NCBI GenBank assembly: GCA_037447605.1
Contig: CM074805.1
Span: 1,533,837-1,597,836, forward strand
Origin: Zygnema circumcarinatum
Taxonomy: Eukaryota; Streptophyta; Zygnematophyceae; Zygnematales; Zygnemataceae
Length of the DNA stretch: 64,000 nt
Direction of reading: 5' to 3'
The notes beneath the pieces are model-generated. The model was not told the origin of the DNA, did not search any database, and saw only the letters and a program-made list of their open reading frames with translations. How positions within the stretch are numbered: position 1 is the stretch's first letter; the number at the start of each line of letters is the position of its first letter. The translations under genes were made by a program, and so were the position numbers. Positions 1 through 11,057 of the stretch are shown piece by piece.

Positions 1-712
1 ACAGACAAGGACTTATCTTTGTAGGCAATTATCGAACTCGTCTTCGCGGACGTTTGGATCCAACGGTGCAACAGCACCTTCAACCAGTAGCGGAGGGTCC
101 ATAGGAACGTTGACAGACGTTCGACCTTTTAGCTTTTCCATATCACCGAGTGAATCGTCCCAGGCAACCGACGGTCAAGTTTCTAGCAGTGGCTTTGCCT
201 CAGAGGCGCAGCAGCATGGGAACATAGATGTAATATTTGAGGGCAAGGAATTGGCTATGGAGCCATCCCCTTCAATGTTTGAGTGTGACAGGACATTATC
301 CTATGTAGGATCGTTATCTTCGCCCGATTGGGCACATATCTGGTCAATTGGATCGAGTTCAGGCAGCTCGGGGAAGGAGACCCCGGATGATTCTACTTCT
401 CGATTGAGGGCCGAAAACACAAATCTGGAGCTTTCAATCGCGCCACCTTTGCAAGGATTACGTTCAGGATCCACTAGGAGCGAGAACCCCCCTAGCAGAG
501 GGCTCTCGATTGAGTCTCGTGGAGGATCTCATTGCTCTGCTGCGAAGAAAAAACGGAAGTGTGAACATGTCTCCTCGGGGATCTTCATCAACACAAAAGA
601 AGAAGGGACACGCCACGTGACGACGAGTTCCGTCTGTGTGGAGTGTGGCAAGCAGTTTGACTCGCCACAGGCTCTAGGGGGGCATATGAGCAAGCATCGC
701 CGCACTAGTTAA
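1..712 (+). CDS. C2H2 (Q-type) zinc-finger protein, 3' part
   Basis: C-terminal exon of a plant-type C2H2 zinc-finger protein; the 5' part lies outside the window. The frame is open from the left edge to TAA at 710-712. A likely acceptor (pyrimidine-rich, ending ttgtag) sits at about position 24. The single finger near the C-terminus has C-X2-C-X12-H-X3-H spacing and the plant hallmark QALGGH, so it is a Q-type finger, a class known as DNA-binding transcriptional regulators. The body is Ser/Gly-rich. A basic KKKRK stretch about 45 residues before the finger could be a nuclear signal, and a short LELSI segment resembles an EAR repressor motif (inference). No ATG start is visible. The fold is certain; the particular regulator cannot be named. 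Confidence 0.85.
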   Translation, partial: QTRTYLCRQLSNSSSRTFGSNGATAPSTSSGGSIGTLTDVRPFSFSISPSESSQATDGQVSSSGFASEAQQHGNIDVIFEGKELAMEPSPSMFECDRTLSYVGSLSSPDWAHIWSIGSSSGSSGKETPDDSTSRLRAENTNLELSIAPPLQGLRSGSTRSENPPSRGLSIESRGGSHCSAAKKKRKCEHVSSGIFINTKEEGTRHVTTSSVCVECGKQFDSPQALGGHMSKHRRTS

Positions 713-977
713 TGGCGTCTAAACCTTTCCTTCACGTTGCGGTTTGCTCTTTCTTCTTTCAGCAGCTTAGCGGTGGTCTTTTTGTCTATAGGTGACGTAA
801 ATTTGCTATGGCTTGATTTATTGGGTAATATGCTGCAAGACCTAGTTCACCCCGCTAAACTACAAAACCGGAGAGTCGTTAGCTACTGGTTGATTGCCCA
901 CAGCTGAAAGAATTCTGTTCCTCTGTGCTCACACACATACAGGGATCGCAGGACTGAGAAAACCAGGACGGGAACAA

Positions 978-1759
978 ATGTCATCTTCTATTGGCGTTGA
1001 TCGAACTCCCCCTTTGTTCGCTACCACGGATGCAGGTGACGGGTAAGGATATCTAACTTTGCTTTCTTCTGTTGTATCTGCTATGAGGCACCTGATCATA
1101 ACCGGTATAATTGTCGTTGGGAATGCAGGATACACATTGAAGGAAAGATACCTCCAACTATCCATTTTGCAACTTCTCCGTCTCAACTGACGGTGCCTGA
1201 AGAACAGCCCGGTTACAGCAGCTTGATGGCCCTTGTCGCTCCGCCCTCCGTTATCTGCCGCGGCACACAAATGGGAGAGTGTGGAGACAAGGGCTTCAAA
1301 TCGCCAATGCTGCAGCCAAGCTGGACATCGGTTCTTGTGCCGCCACATCGAATCACAGACGCCGCGTGCATGCCAGTCACTGCACCTCTTGGTGGACAAG
1401 TGCCGGCTCCAATAAATCAAGGAATCGTTTCTACAGCAGCATCTTCTCAATGGCCGTACATGACAGTCTCAGGGGCAGCGGCACTGGGAAATGGTGCGTT
1501 GCGACCAGCGGCCAGCAGCCATGGCTGCCTTCCACGCGGACTGCTGGAAGCCAATCTGCCTGAAGTTCAGTCCGCCATACCTCTCATGCCGGCTTCCTAT
1601 TTGGCGGGCAAGGTCGTTCAGGTCGGAGGCAGGCTCTACCGCTTGCGTCCCACGGAGCATGGCAGTTCAATTTCTGTTCCGCAATTTGCAGGGGGGTCTA
1701 TAGCTGGACCTATGGCTGAAGGCCCTCTAGGTCAGAGTGCGAGTAGTCGATTTGGTTAG
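978..1759 (+). CDS. Two-exon hypothetical protein (about 231 aa)
   Basis: Proposed exons are 978-1042 and 1129-1759. ATG 978 is followed by 21 codons, a donor (GG|gtaagg) and an acceptor (aatgcag|g) that restores the same reading frame to TAG at 1759. The protein is Pro/Ala/Ser/Gly-rich, has no transmembrane segment, and I recognise no domain. A polyadenylation-like aataaa lies near 2087, consistent with a 3' UTR to about 2.1 kb. It starts only 266 bases after the stop of the zinc-finger gene on the same strand, so it could also be an alternative 3' end of that gene. The phase-matched splice sites are the main support; no function is proposed. Confidence 0.5.
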
Positions 1760-2540
1760 GGGAGCGTGTCTGAGACTGAGATTGACTGTGTCTGAAATCC
1801 ACGTCGCTTCTAAAATTCTACTTGCAACTGATACATATGCGTCGGTTTGAGCACTGAATGTACATTTTCAAGCTATCAGTGCATTTCTCACTTGTGTACA
1901 TTCGGTTGGCTCGGGACTTGAGGGTTTTTCTTCTTGGAGGGTTAAGCAAAAACTGGTCACTTCAGTAATATTGAGTATGCTCTATGTGCTTTCACATGCA
2001 AATGGATATTAGTACAAATGTAGTAGTTGGTCATGTTTGCACATGTCATTTGCGAATACTTGTTTGAATGGTTTATTGGCCACGAATAAACTGTTCTAGA
2101 GAACAACATTCATCTAAAGCTTTCCATACTCCATGAACGTTCGTATGAGCTAGGAAGTCTTAAGTTTCTTGGAAAAACGATAATCTATTTGCAATACCTC
2201 GATTTCAACTAGAAACTTGTGAATGGTGGATACATGAAACTTCCTTAGACCCAAACTCTTTCACATTTGTGGAGTGAACGAAATAGAACCATGCCCTCCC
2301 TCGTGTCTCATGCGGAGTGTTTACTCGCAGCAAGTGCCATATCTCCATCGTCCAAATTCGCGGAATTTGAAGATGGTGCAGTGAAGTAGCGACATGCCAA
2401 GGTCAACATTTCACCTCAGAGGAAGCGCAGACCATGGCATGGCACATCACATCCGCCCTATCGCGAGCCATGGCCATGGCTGCCCTCGCCGAGCCATGGA
2501 CTTATGACGCGGGGTTGGCAGCATAGCGGCCCGCCCGACG
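1760..2540. other. Intergenic: 3' UTR of preceding gene, then promoter side of the transporter gene
   Basis: About 780 bases without a credible coding exon. The left third is AT-rich and holds the aataaa near 2087. The part after 2400 has several ATG-containing palindromes (gccatggc) but no conserved product. Confidence 0.6.
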
Positions 2541-5500
2541 ATGAGCAGTCGTCACTGCGAGAGCCTCCTGCAGGAGACTGCCTCCTCCCCCACTCGCACC
2601 GAGGGAGAAGGGGAGGGGGAGGGGAAGGGGGAGGGGGAGGGGAAGGGGGAGGGGGAGGGGAAGGGGGAGGGGGAGGAGAAGGGGGAGCGGAAGGGGGAGG
2701 GGAGCTTCGGATCCGCAGCTGGGGGGCTCATGTTGCCTGGAGGGAGGCAAGTGCGGCGCACCCGCTCAGCGACCAAGACGTTTGCAGTAGCTGCGTTGCT
2801 CACCGTGTTCAACAGCTCACAAGTGCGCTTCTTCACAACTCTTGTTTCCATGGCCAGGTTTACGTAGCAGACGCAGAGGGTATGTCTTGTACTGTCGTGA
2901 CGCTATTAGCGAGGCCGAAAATGAACGTGTTGATGCCATTAACAAGCAATCTGTTGCACCTACTGTATGTCCTACAGTACGAAGAACGGGATGTAGTTCA
3001 GTTTTCGTACATGTCAAACAGTATTTTGCTTTGTCATAAATTCGCCTGCCATGATCAAGTTTACTGATGGCTGGTTAAAGAAAGTGCTTCGAGCCTTTTT
3101 ATTGCGGTTCGTTTGGTGACGGTTTTAGCAATGGACCCTCAAAGGCTGTCATTTTCCGTGTCCAATATTTGGATTGTAAAATGGCAATCTACTGATAGCT
3201 GATGAATAAATTGAAGCCCCGTATCACTGTTTTTATTGCAGATTGTACTTACGACGCTTTCGAAAGTTGACGGAAACTATGAATATAACTATGCAACTAT
3301 TCCTTTCCTTGCCGAGTTTGTGAAGGTAAGGGCTGCCATTTTGTGGAAATTCATAAATCATTAGTCCCTAACAGAGGAGGTGGCCTTTTGAGTCTTTTTA
3401 TCACCCTCCTTCCTCCACGACTATTCCCCGTCGTCCCTCGTCGCATGCCTCTTTTTTCGGTGTATTTGTGACGTTCGTCCAGTTCTATATCACAAATGAA
3501 ATTATTGCTAAGTGACTGACCGCTGGACCATAGATGCGCAAACAGGTGCGAGGGTGTCAGAGAAGTGCCCTTATTGTGAAATTTCGTAAGGCCAGAAAGT
3601 ATTAGGAATGCAACACTTTGGCCGTCCCGATCGTGTCGTTTGCAGCTTGAATCAGGGGGCCACTGTCTGACTTGCAAGGGTGACATATTCCATGCTAATT
3701 AGGGATTTTTGCTCTACTGCAATGCTACGGAATGCAGATGCTCGTTTGCAGTCTGCTGCTTTGGAGAGAGTCCCTGTCAGACCATCGCCCAAAGATCACA
3801 TTGAATTGGCTGAGCATGCGCCTGTATCCAATCCCGTCCATCATCTACCTCCTTTTGAACAATGTGCATTTTGCAGCCCTGGCAAGACTCCAGCCATCCA
3901 CCTACCAAATCCTAAGCAACGTAAAGATTGTTACCACCGGAATTCTTTTCAGGTGAGGATGAGCGTGTGGGGGACAAGAATTATTTCGTAAGCTTATGAC
4001 TGACCAATCCGACGCTTTGTCGTTTGTGCTAGGCATAAATTGAAGGCAAACTTTCCATGTTTACGATCAGTTTATGTCGATTGCCAACGTAAGCTGAATG
4101 CTATTCTTTTCTGGCGATCTGCAGACTATTCTTGCAGCGCCAGTTGACTCCTCTAAAATGGTTTGCGCTGTTTCTTCTAACGGCTGGCACAACCATCAGC
4201 CAGGTGCGCTTCCTTTGTCTCACAAATCTGCAGATTCTGAATGAGAATTTCTTCAATGCTATTGTGTTCTGTCTTCAATCCCACCGTCCCTATCGACTTG
4301 CCCTACTAACATGCACTGCATCCTTTTCCTTGCAGGTTAAAACCCCCTTTTCAGAGATGAATGGTACGTCGCCCAGCGTCTCCCGGCTGCTCGCCGAACC
4401 TCTCGATGGATATGCACTTGCACTGCTGGGGACATTGCTTTCTGCGCTGGCGGGCGTTTACACGGAGTACTTGATGAAGAAAGACAACGACTCTATCTAC
4501 TGGCAGAATTTTCAGCTTTATGTGTGCGTATGAGACCATGTGAGCAAAAAGGATCTGTTCAACTATGTTCGGTTTGAGAGCAAGTGAACAAGAAATGTCA
4601 CATATGATCCAAATTTCAGCTAGCAAAAAATGTTGAAAATAAGAGTTCGTTACCTTTCAGCTCCAACCTTATTAGTGTTTTTGGCTGTTCTTTTGCAATA
4701 ATATTGGCAATAATATTGGCAATCACCGTCCTCACCTGTGGGACCAGGATGTGCAGATTTGGAGTGCTCTTCAATACTCTGAGGTTGACGCTGGACGACG
4801 CACGCGAGGGCTGGCAGAGGGGCTTCTGGTGGGCCAGCCTCGGTAAAGGCTTCAACTTCGCTACTTGGCTGGTGGTGGCCAATATGGCCTTCACAGGCCT
4901 TCTTGTTTCGTGGATCATGAAGTATGCCGATGTGCTGGTGAAGGTGCCCCCTCGTTCCCAACATCTTTTCAGTGGTCACTTCACGAGCAACACTTTTTCT
5001 TGAAATGGCTAATTGGCTTCTCAGCAGTTCGCCATTTCAAGGAGTGGAGTGTTGTTTGAAGCCTGACTGAGGGCGAAGAGCAGCAGCAGTAAGTGGGCTG
5101 ACGGACAATGGGGCTTATTGGAGATGCTTTCTTGCGTGCAGGTCTATGCGACTTCCATGGCCATGCTGCTCACGACGGTGCTATCGATCTTTCTCTTCAA
5201 TTTCCAGCCCTCTATTATGGTATGCCATTCGCAGCTTTTTCACTGTTTGGTAGGAAGGCAAGAAACTGTTACAACGGTACTACCAAGCAGCATTGTTTTG
5301 TCCAAGAAAATCAGCAACATCTGGTAGACAATTGTCATTTTAACAGCAGTTGCCCTATTTGGAAGCCTTAACAGGACAAGGAACTTAAGTTAGGGTGTCA
5401 CAGCGAGGACCCCTTCTTCCATGCCATGAGAAGAACATTTGATTAACCGAAAATCTAAATAAAAACAAGACAAGCAAATAAAGTCAAGCTAAGGCAAGGC

Positions 5501-5755
5501 AAGGCAAGGCAGGCCAGGCCAGGGCAGTTTATTGGGGTTTTAAGGAGAACTCCATTCTGTTGGTATTATGGGCTGAAGAGTCTGGGCTTCGCTGGGTGGT
5601 GGATGCAGTTATTTTTTGGCATTCTTATCTGCACGGCCTCTCTACACCTGTACTTCACTCCTCCACGACGAGTCCTTCAATACATTGAAAGGACTGCAGT
5701 GGAAGCTTCTCAGAATCTGCGAGCACGGGAAAAGCAACTCAAGGGGACGGAGTAG
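2541..5755 (+). CDS. Nucleotide-sugar transporter, CMP-sialic acid transporter-like (NST/DMT family)
   Basis: Predicted Golgi antiporter of the nucleotide-sugar transporter family, closest in my reading to plant CMP-sialic acid transporter-like proteins. Exons: 2541-2822, 3242-3325, 3738-3952, 4125-4203, 4336-4523, 4757-4943, 5142-5219, 5609-5755; all phases agree and give about 419 residues. Conserved landmarks in order: AALLTVFNSSQ (first membrane helix), YATIPFLAE, LLNNVHFAAL, STYQILSNVKIVTTGILFR, TAGTTISQ, LSALAGVYTEYLMK, ATWLVVANM, TGLLVSWIMKYAD, YATSMAMLLT. About ten membrane helices are expected for the family. The exon 5 donor is taken as the second GT (position 4524) because only this keeps the frame. 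The start at 2541 puts a Glu/Gly/Lys simple repeat before the first helix; the weaker-context ATG at 2730 would omit it. Substrate is not decided by sequence. Confidence 0.9.
2601..2705 (+). repeat. G-rich simple repeat (gggga/gggggag units)
   Basis: About 100 bases of almost pure purine with runs of four or five G separated by single A or AA. It lies in the first exon of the transporter and, in the frame used, encodes alternating Glu-Gly and Lys-Gly. Runs of this density could form G-quadruplexes on the coding strand (inference). Confidence 0.9.
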
Positions 5756-6482
5756 ACGATGCCATGCCAGACTGTTTTGATAAATGGATTCCAATGTCGT
5801 CGAGGGTGGCTTCCTATAGAAGAGCTTTTCCTGCCCATTGGAATCTTATGTAATATTCCACTGTGTGCCGGAGTATCGCCCGTTGACTGCTGACTGACTG
5901 CCGTTGCTGATGTTGTCCCATGTATGTTACATAAGTTATTGTCCATCTCAATGCCAATTGCCAAGAAATAGAAAACAAAATGGCCTCTCAATCATTCGAG
6001 TGCCTGATTGAACTTTCAAAGCTCTTCAAATCGTCCCCTGCACGTTCCCACACCGGGCCTCCTCGCTCTCTCACAAGCGGCTGGCGAATGCGAGCAGAAT
6101 AAGCAGAAGAAAAAGTCGGCGCGGCGCAAAGCTTCAGCCACAAAGCCTTCCCTTCCACGTCAAGTCGGCCTCGAGCCGGCGCGGGTTTCTGCGCAGCAGC
6201 CGCGATCTCCAGCTTCCGGAGGCTGCGAGAGCGCCGTAGCGTCCCTTCTCTGCCCAAATGACCGCCTTCATTATCACTATCGTGTCCTCTGTCTCACACG
6301 GTGAGGAAAGTGAGGTTATCGAAGGCAGCAAAAGGGCCGGAAGGCTTGTCTTGCACTACAGTACGAAGGTGCAAGGGAGGATTGGCAGACACCTGCGAGG
6401 AATCCCGCAGAGGCAAGCAGTGAAGGGGTGTTCTTTTTCGTGAGGTTTGGTCAGTCATCGGAGGGGCTGAGCTGCTGCCACC
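5756..6482. other. Intergenic: transporter 3' UTR and rhomboid 5' region
   Basis: No conserved exon seen. The left part is probably 3' UTR. From about 6000 the sequence becomes GC-richer and probably holds the promoter and 5' UTR of the rhomboid gene, whose ATG has a strong context (gccaccatg). Confidence 0.6.
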
Positions 6483-7950
6483 ATGTATAGGAGGCGGCGT
6501 GTGCCGCCAGGTAATGGCGGATTTAACATGGCACATGCCGCAGCTTTACAGGCCGTCCTCCAGTTTGCCGCACTGCCACATAAGCCTCCGGTAACGGCAG
6601 CCATCATAGTAGCAAACGTGGCAGTTTTTTACAAACCGGGACTTCTGAATGAGTTATTACTACCTGCACATGCTGTTTGTCTCAATTCTCGCGCTTTTTT
6701 ACAGGTAAGAGAGCGGACCGAACTCTGCCTCTGAGCTCTATTCTGGCTTTGAAGGAACGGGCCAGTTTAGTTTGTCTATCATAATTGAAATTAGTAAACT
6801 CGTCAGTGAGGGTGCGTGTTACCGCGGAAGTTGTCCTTATTGGTTAGTTTTGGTCAGTTCTTCGAGATGCCCTGCCGCAGTCCATGGCTCATGGATCATC
6901 CGTGGATGCTGGCAGTATGGTACACCTTTTCTATAAGGTGGTGCACGACGAGGTTTTCGGTAGAGGTTCATGATGCTTTAAGAAAATAATTAGTGATTAT
7001 GCTGGTGTTGGAGCTGAATTGAATGTGATCTTGCTGACTAATCTTGGTTGCAGACTCTAGATCTAAAGCGGCTGCTCCTCAGCGCATTTTATCACTCAGA
7101 TGACGTTCACTTGATTTACAACATGGTTTCTCTGCTCTGGAAAGGTTATCATTTAGAATCGCGCCTTGGTTCCGCTAGATATGCAAAGACCGTAGCTCTT
7201 CTGCTGGTTCTCTCCCACGGCAGCTTTGTCGCGGTGTCTTCTCTTTTGGCCAACTTTACCAATTGGGTAACTCCTTATCGACATGAATGCGCTATTGGCT
7301 TTTCTGCGGTTATATTTGCAATGAAGACTATTCTTAACGCCTCCGAGCCAACTTACACACGTATGCACGGCTTTCTCATTCCCACGCGGTATGCAGCGTG
7401 GGCGGAGTTGGTCCTCATTCAGCTGCTAGTTCCTAATGCGTCATTCTTAGGTCACCTTTGCGGAATCTTGGCTGGTCTCCTCTACTTAAATGCTGGCCGA
7501 GCTTGGTCTATCGGCATGGCTCTACCATATCGACTACTGCAGCGGTTCTTACCCAGACCGTGGTTATGGAGATGGAGAGGGCAACGGCATGTCGTTGGAA
7601 GGAGAGGAGGTCAGCAAAGGGCTTCAAGTCGAGATGCACAAACTGCGGGTGATGAGCGAGGGGCAAGGCCCGGAAGGTTTGAAGAGGCAACTGGCTTAGG
7701 ACCTCGACTCTGGAGATGCGCAGCTTGCACATATGACAATCCTTTGCACCGTGATCGGTGTGAAATGTGCGAAACGCCCCGAGGATCTGAGGGCGGGTCA
7801 TCATGGGAACCTTCTCCTACAAACGCAGGATGGAGCCTTGATGATTATGTTCCCGCACCTCCTTCAACGGCTCCTTGGACACAAGAGTCAGAACGCGCTC
7901 TAAATGCAGAGGAGCTGCGCCGCAGGCGGCTTGAACGTTTTTCAAGATAG
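6483..7950 (+). CDS. RBL14: Rhomboid-like protease, RBL14/RHBDL4 type, with RanBP2 zinc finger
   Basis: Two exons, 6483-6704 and 7054-7950, phase 0, about 372 residues. The N-terminal region matches plant RBL14-type proteins (KPPVTAAIIVANVAV as first helix, then LKRLLLSAFYHSDDVHL and YNMVSLLWKGYHLE). The catalytic pair of rhomboid serine proteases is present: Ser in GFSAVIFAMK and His in NASFLGHLCGILAG. After the membrane core comes a RanBP2-type finger (W-X-C-X2-C-X10-C-X2-C, around WRCAACTYDN to CEMC). The protein ends in ELRRRRLERF, which resembles the Arg-rich VCP/Cdc48-binding motif known in RHBDL4. Related proteins cleave membrane substrates in ER quality control or sit in mitochondria; which applies here is not visible. 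Confidence 0.92.
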
Positions 7951-8868
7951 CTCGTGTGTATACTCTCTCCCAGTATGGCAGTCACGCTCACGGCGAGGTA
8001 TTTTCGTGCTGTACATTGCTTGCCCAACTAGGTTGATCGTTGAAATGTGCTTTTCCGTTTTTTGCTTAGACCTAATTGCTGTTTGTCAATACGTGAAATT
8101 GTTTTATGGTCCTGTTTACTATGTGGAGTATTGTAGTCAAGAACACGAGGCAGTTGGCAAGATGGCTTGCATTTTGCAACATAGTGGCCAGCTAAGATTG
8201 CAGGGGCAGGGCAGGTTGTCTATGTATATGTACCCGGTCTCTCTTGGAACATTGACCATTCTGTTGTCACTCGTGTTATGCAGCAAAGACCTTTCGAAGC
8301 CATGAATTCATATTCTCTATTTCCTGAGCAGGCGTCTTATTGTGTCGGTACAAGTCCTCATGGCGAAAAAATGCCCCATGAGCTGCAATGTTGCAAGCTT
8401 TGCCAATCTTGCACCTGTAATTCTCGCACCAGGACAACTATTGTACACTACATCCTTGATAGAAAAGAAGTTTTATGTACATCTGATCCTCGCCCCCTCT
8501 CAGCCCGGGGGGATCAGGCCCTTTCAAAAAAAAAAGACACAAAGTAATGAGGGTATGTCAACGTTTAGCAAACACTCAACCTACATTGACAGAAGTGAGA
8601 TATATCAAAGTCATAGATTCGACTTAGGACAAGACACCATCAAATCTTTTATCCAATGCATGACATGGCTGTGGCCAACAACTAACCCAGCAAAAGAATC
8701 TTGGCAATATCTTAGAACTTTTCAATTTTAATTCAGCAAATCCTAAACGGGCACGTCTAAACAAGTGGGACTTCGTACAGCGGCGGCTTCATCATAACAG
8801 ACAGCATCCGGAAATAGAGGGAGCATAGGTTAACTGGAGTCCAAACTTCCAGGAACCCTTTACCTATC
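7951..8868. other. Convergent 3' region between the rhomboid and HMA-like genes
   Basis: AT-rich sequence with short spurious frames only. Both neighbours end here, so it should hold two 3' UTRs. An A10 run lies at 8527-8536. Nothing else recognised. Confidence 0.6.
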
Positions 8869-10436
8869 CTATTGAGGCTTCACAGCGCCTTCATCATCTC
8901 CTAAGCGCATGTTGGCGAAACCGAAATAAGAAGGATCTACCTCCGCCTCATCATCAAATCCCAAGTAGAGAGTGTTCAATTGGAAGCCTGCAGTTTGAAT
9001 CGCCTCCACTAGAGCAGCAGCCATGCCCGTGGCTTGGACGGTCGTCGCTTGCGTGCACTGCATTGTGAGAGCGAGTAGGAGTGAAAAAAGGGCTCGAAAC
9101 AGGAATGTAAACAAGGATAATGACGGATCCAAGGAACGACAAGCTCAGAATCACAACCACAAAGGCAAGCAGTCGTACGTCCAGCGTCGGCAGGCATTTA
9201 CTGGCACATTATAACTCAGCCCTGAAATATGCCCAATTCAAATCCTAAGCAAACGTAGCCTAGGACCAGGCGATGACAAATCGCTCACATTAGAAGCCAT
9301 GGAACGGCATAAAAGGAAGACATTGAAAGCTGCCCCTGTAAAATGCAGTTCAAACTACAGAGAGGAGAAGAGTGAACAAACCTCAGCAACAGCTGTGCCT
9401 TCTGAAACTGTGACTTGCACATTCGACACGCCGTCCACTCCCTGCAACATCAGGGATGCATGAAATCAGAAGTTTGTCGCTTCACATAGCAGGGGCTCTT
9501 GGATCATTCCATGTCAACTGAACTGCTCCCTATCATGACATCCTTCCATCCCAATTTCAACTTGTCACATAAGTAGGATGGCCAGGAGGCATACTTCCAG
9601 AGCTGTGATGACATCTGGCTTCAGACCATCGGCGAGGAAGCCCTCCGCCTGCAAACAGAAAGCCGGCATTCATAAAAAAATAATTGTTACGCAATGGTGA
9701 ATATACCGACTTAGACTGAAAAGCAGAAACTGGAATGCGGCAAACGACAAACAAAAAGCTCCGTGCCCTGCGATGCAAACCAAACAGAAATCACAAAATT
9801 TTCCTCTTTGAACGAGCTGTAGCTGCCGTATGCCAAATCATTCCTCCCTTCGATCAACCAATTCAATTCCTATATCGTAACGTCAACAAGAGGAAGAGCT
9901 CTTCAACCAGCTGAAAACATAAAGATTCAGACGTCATAAAAGAAAAGTTGAAGGTCACTACTACCTGGCCTGGAAATATAAAGGAAGTATACTCTAAAAT
10001 ACTGAACATCGTGAAGAATTACAAATGATCTGCAAATTCAATACATCATTCCCTTCAGAGCTTCCAAATGCATGTCTCAAAGAATCCACCTCCACACCTT
10101 AAAGTAGATAGTTAGGCTGTCGTCACCGATATATTCCAACTCCTCCTCCGGAGCAACTTCCGACACTGCAGCTTCTGTTTGCGCATCGTCCACGGAGGCT
10201 ACAGGCAACTGGCTACTTCTTCTACCTTTACCCTGTCGCAGCGTAAATGAAGCCGCCTCTACAGCTGACGAAGCCGCCTTCCTATTCCACAGAAAAAGCC
10301 CTAACGGAGGGCAGCCTGCAGATGGAACACCTGCCAGAGCAGCAGAGAATTTCGGCTTCCTGTCCCATCCATGAACATGTCTCACCGACGAAGAAAACAC
10401 TTCCCTGAGTGAAGCAGTGGCGGTAGCAGCAGCCAT
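8869..10436 (-). CDS. Predicted plastid protein with HMA-like fold lacking the metal-binding CxxC
   Basis: Four phase-0 exons on the minus strand: 10436-10098, 9648-9595, 9441-9382, 9057-8869; about 213 residues. The first about 90 residues are rich in Ala/Ser/Arg with few acidic residues, typical of a chloroplast transit peptide (inference). The conserved part follows the beta-alpha-beta-beta-alpha-beta layout of heavy-metal-associated domains: LTIYFKAEGFLADG, LKPDVITALEGVDGV, NVQVTVSEGTAV, then LVEAIQTAGF. The usual M-X-C-X2-C metal loop is replaced by AEGFLADG, so copper or zinc binding in the usual way is unlikely. I believe similar uncharacterised plant proteins exist but cannot name one. 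It is divergent from the TOC159-type gene. Confidence 0.8.
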
Positions 10437-11057
10437 GACTTACAAATTGGCAGCAGCAACTCCTTTTACTTACACTTATCAACCTGCGGACTGTCTATGC
10501 TACGTTCTCCCCAACGCGCTCCAAAAGGAAACGAAAAGGAAAAACCTCGCTCAATTCATACCCAAGCGTCCTCCAAATCCTCAATTGCAACTGCTTGAAA
10601 CCATTTCCTTCTTCCCCAGACACATGCACCTCCTCCTCTCCTGCCGAGAGGTCCTCCTCCCTCTCTGAACAGAGACCGACCACTCCCAGCCAGTACTGTG
10701 AGCGATAGACAGGGTTCAGTGCTCCCTATGAGAGCAAGGCAGATCAAGAGAGGGTTCAGAGAGACCTAATCCGTATCGGACGGTGGGATGGGCGGCAGGG
10801 CACCCGCGGGGGACTCTGGACCGTCGGATGGGCTCCTCGAATCGGCGGATCGTGACGGGGCTCCTTTTGAAGGTCACCCACGTGGTGCAAATCGGACCGC
10901 AAGTTTTAGATCGGACGGTCGAGGGTGCGCGCTTGGCCTCGGCCTTTTTTGTGCTTGTCCCATCCATTGCCCGTCTGCCTTTCTCTTCCCTTTCCAAGCG
11001 GAGAGGGGCGGAGGGAGGAGGGAGGTGGGAGGAAGGGAGGGAGGGAGGGAGGCAGCC
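10437..11057. promoter_or_regulatory. Bidirectional promoter region, HMA-like gene / TOC159-type gene
   Basis: A 621-base gap between divergent start codons. It contains a CACGTG (G-box core) at 10879-10884 and a purine-rich gggagg tract at 11008-11053 directly before the TOC159-type ATG, probably 5' UTR. The receptor frame is open upstream to an ATG at 10788, but that extension is GC-rich and looks untranslated. Confidence 0.55.

Noticed and set aside
2502-2851. Minus-strand Pro/Leu repeat frames
   Set aside because: Complement of the G-rich repeat within the transporter first exon.
10788-11057. In-frame 90-codon N-terminal extension of the TOC159-type receptor from ATG 10788
   Set aside because: The extension is GC-rich with gaggg runs and no similarity to A domains; ATG 11058 has better context.
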